DNA of 7,411 nucleotides, taken from positions 73,727-81,137 of the forward strand of contig DDXR01000080.1 of the NCBI GenBank assembly GCA_002347565.1, in the 5' to 3' direction. Positions 7,322 to 7,411 of the stretch are shown in pieces. The notes beneath the pieces are model-generated. The model made no database searches. It saw only the letters and a program-made list of their open reading frames with translations, and was not told where the DNA came from. The translations under genes and the position numbers were made by a program. This stretch comes from a bacterium UBP2_UBA2255 (GTDB lineage: Bacteria; Edwardsbacteria; AC1; EtOH8). Positions within the stretch are counted from its first letter, which is position 1. Every line of letters begins with the position of its first letter.

Positions 7322-7328
7322 TAGCACC
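7302..7328. repeat. Inverted repeat GGTGC/GCACC bracketing the -10 box
   Basis: GGTGC (7302-7306) and GCACC (7324-7328) are exact inverted repeats 17 nt apart. One arm is in the -35/-10 spacer and the other is at the predicted transcription start. A dimeric repressor could bind here and block the promoter. The arms are short, so support is modest. Confidence 0.35.
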
Positions 7329-7393
7329 TTGTCCGCCCGGCGCCATCCGCAGCAGCACAGCATCAGCACAACGCACATCAGCAGAGGGCACGA

Positions 7394-7411
7394 ATGATGG
7401 TCCCGCAGAAG
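7394..7411 (+). CDS. Start of an unidentified downstream gene, cut by the window edge
   Basis: Two adjacent ATG codons (7394 and 7397) open a frame reading Met-Met-Val-Pro-Gln-Lys to the window end. AGAGGG (7383-7388) is a reasonable Shine-Dalgarno, 5 nt before the first ATG and 8 nt before the second. The near-consensus promoter at 7293-7321 would give a leader of about 66 nt. The leader (about 7340-7393) is rich in A and C with almost no T. Six codons are too few to identify the product. Confidence 0.45.

Noticed and set aside
7321..7348. A possible CIRCE (HrcA) operator starting at TTAGCACC.
   Set aside because: Only the left half resembles the consensus TTAGCACTC. The right half GAGTGCTAA is absent at the required spacing, and nothing identifies the downstream gene as a chaperone.

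Overview
This window is a GC-rich bacterial chromosomal segment (G or C at most third codon positions) in which every supportable gene lies on the + strand. It reads as a housekeeping neighbourhood. In order it holds the 3' part of CTP synthase (pyrG), a membrane-anchored TPR/thioredoxin-fold protein, tRNA pseudouridine synthase A (truA), a small JAMM/MPN metalloprotease-like protein, a class I SAM-dependent methyltransferase, peptide chain release factor 1 (prfA), a small exported protein, and the release-factor glutamine methyltransferase (prmC). After prmC the sequence turns abruptly AT-rich. A near-consensus sigma70-type promoter sits there, followed by what looks like the first six codons of another gene cut by the window edge.

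Organism: no taxonomic marker RNA is present, so placement is tentative. The exported protein has a signal peptide, a beta-rich mature region and a C-terminal tryptophan, which would fit a diderm. The RF1 sequence just after GGQ (SVNTTY rather than the commoner HVNTTD) and the CPGFG form of the CTP synthase glutaminase loop remind me of Bacteroidota/FCB-like or candidate-phylum lineages. Both are impressions from memory that a phylogeny would have to settle.

Layout: positions 1-1429 are pyrG, lacking about 61 N-terminal codons. A 53-nt gap with a strong Shine-Dalgarno leads to the TPR-thioredoxin gene (1483-2757). A 69-nt gap with no clear ribosome binding site precedes truA (2827-3555), and a further 43-nt gap precedes the JAMM gene (3599-4111). 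From there to 7265 the genes are packed tightly. JAMM overlaps the methyltransferase by 4 bp (GTGA). The methyltransferase is followed by prfA after 4 nt. prfA overlaps the exported-protein gene by 4 bp (ATGA), and that gene overlaps prmC by 4 bp (GTGA) or 7 bp depending on the GTG chosen. No terminator-like hairpin with a T-tract was seen inside the gene array, so a single long transcript is plausible.

Functionally, prfA and prmC are a matched pair: PrmC methylates the GGQ glutamine of RF1. TruA adds a second translation-related function. The less expected parts are the complete JAMM active site coupled to an unassigned methyltransferase, the exported protein placed between prfA and prmC, and the promoter with nested dyads at the right edge. 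No mobile element, CRISPR array, tRNA or rRNA was seen.
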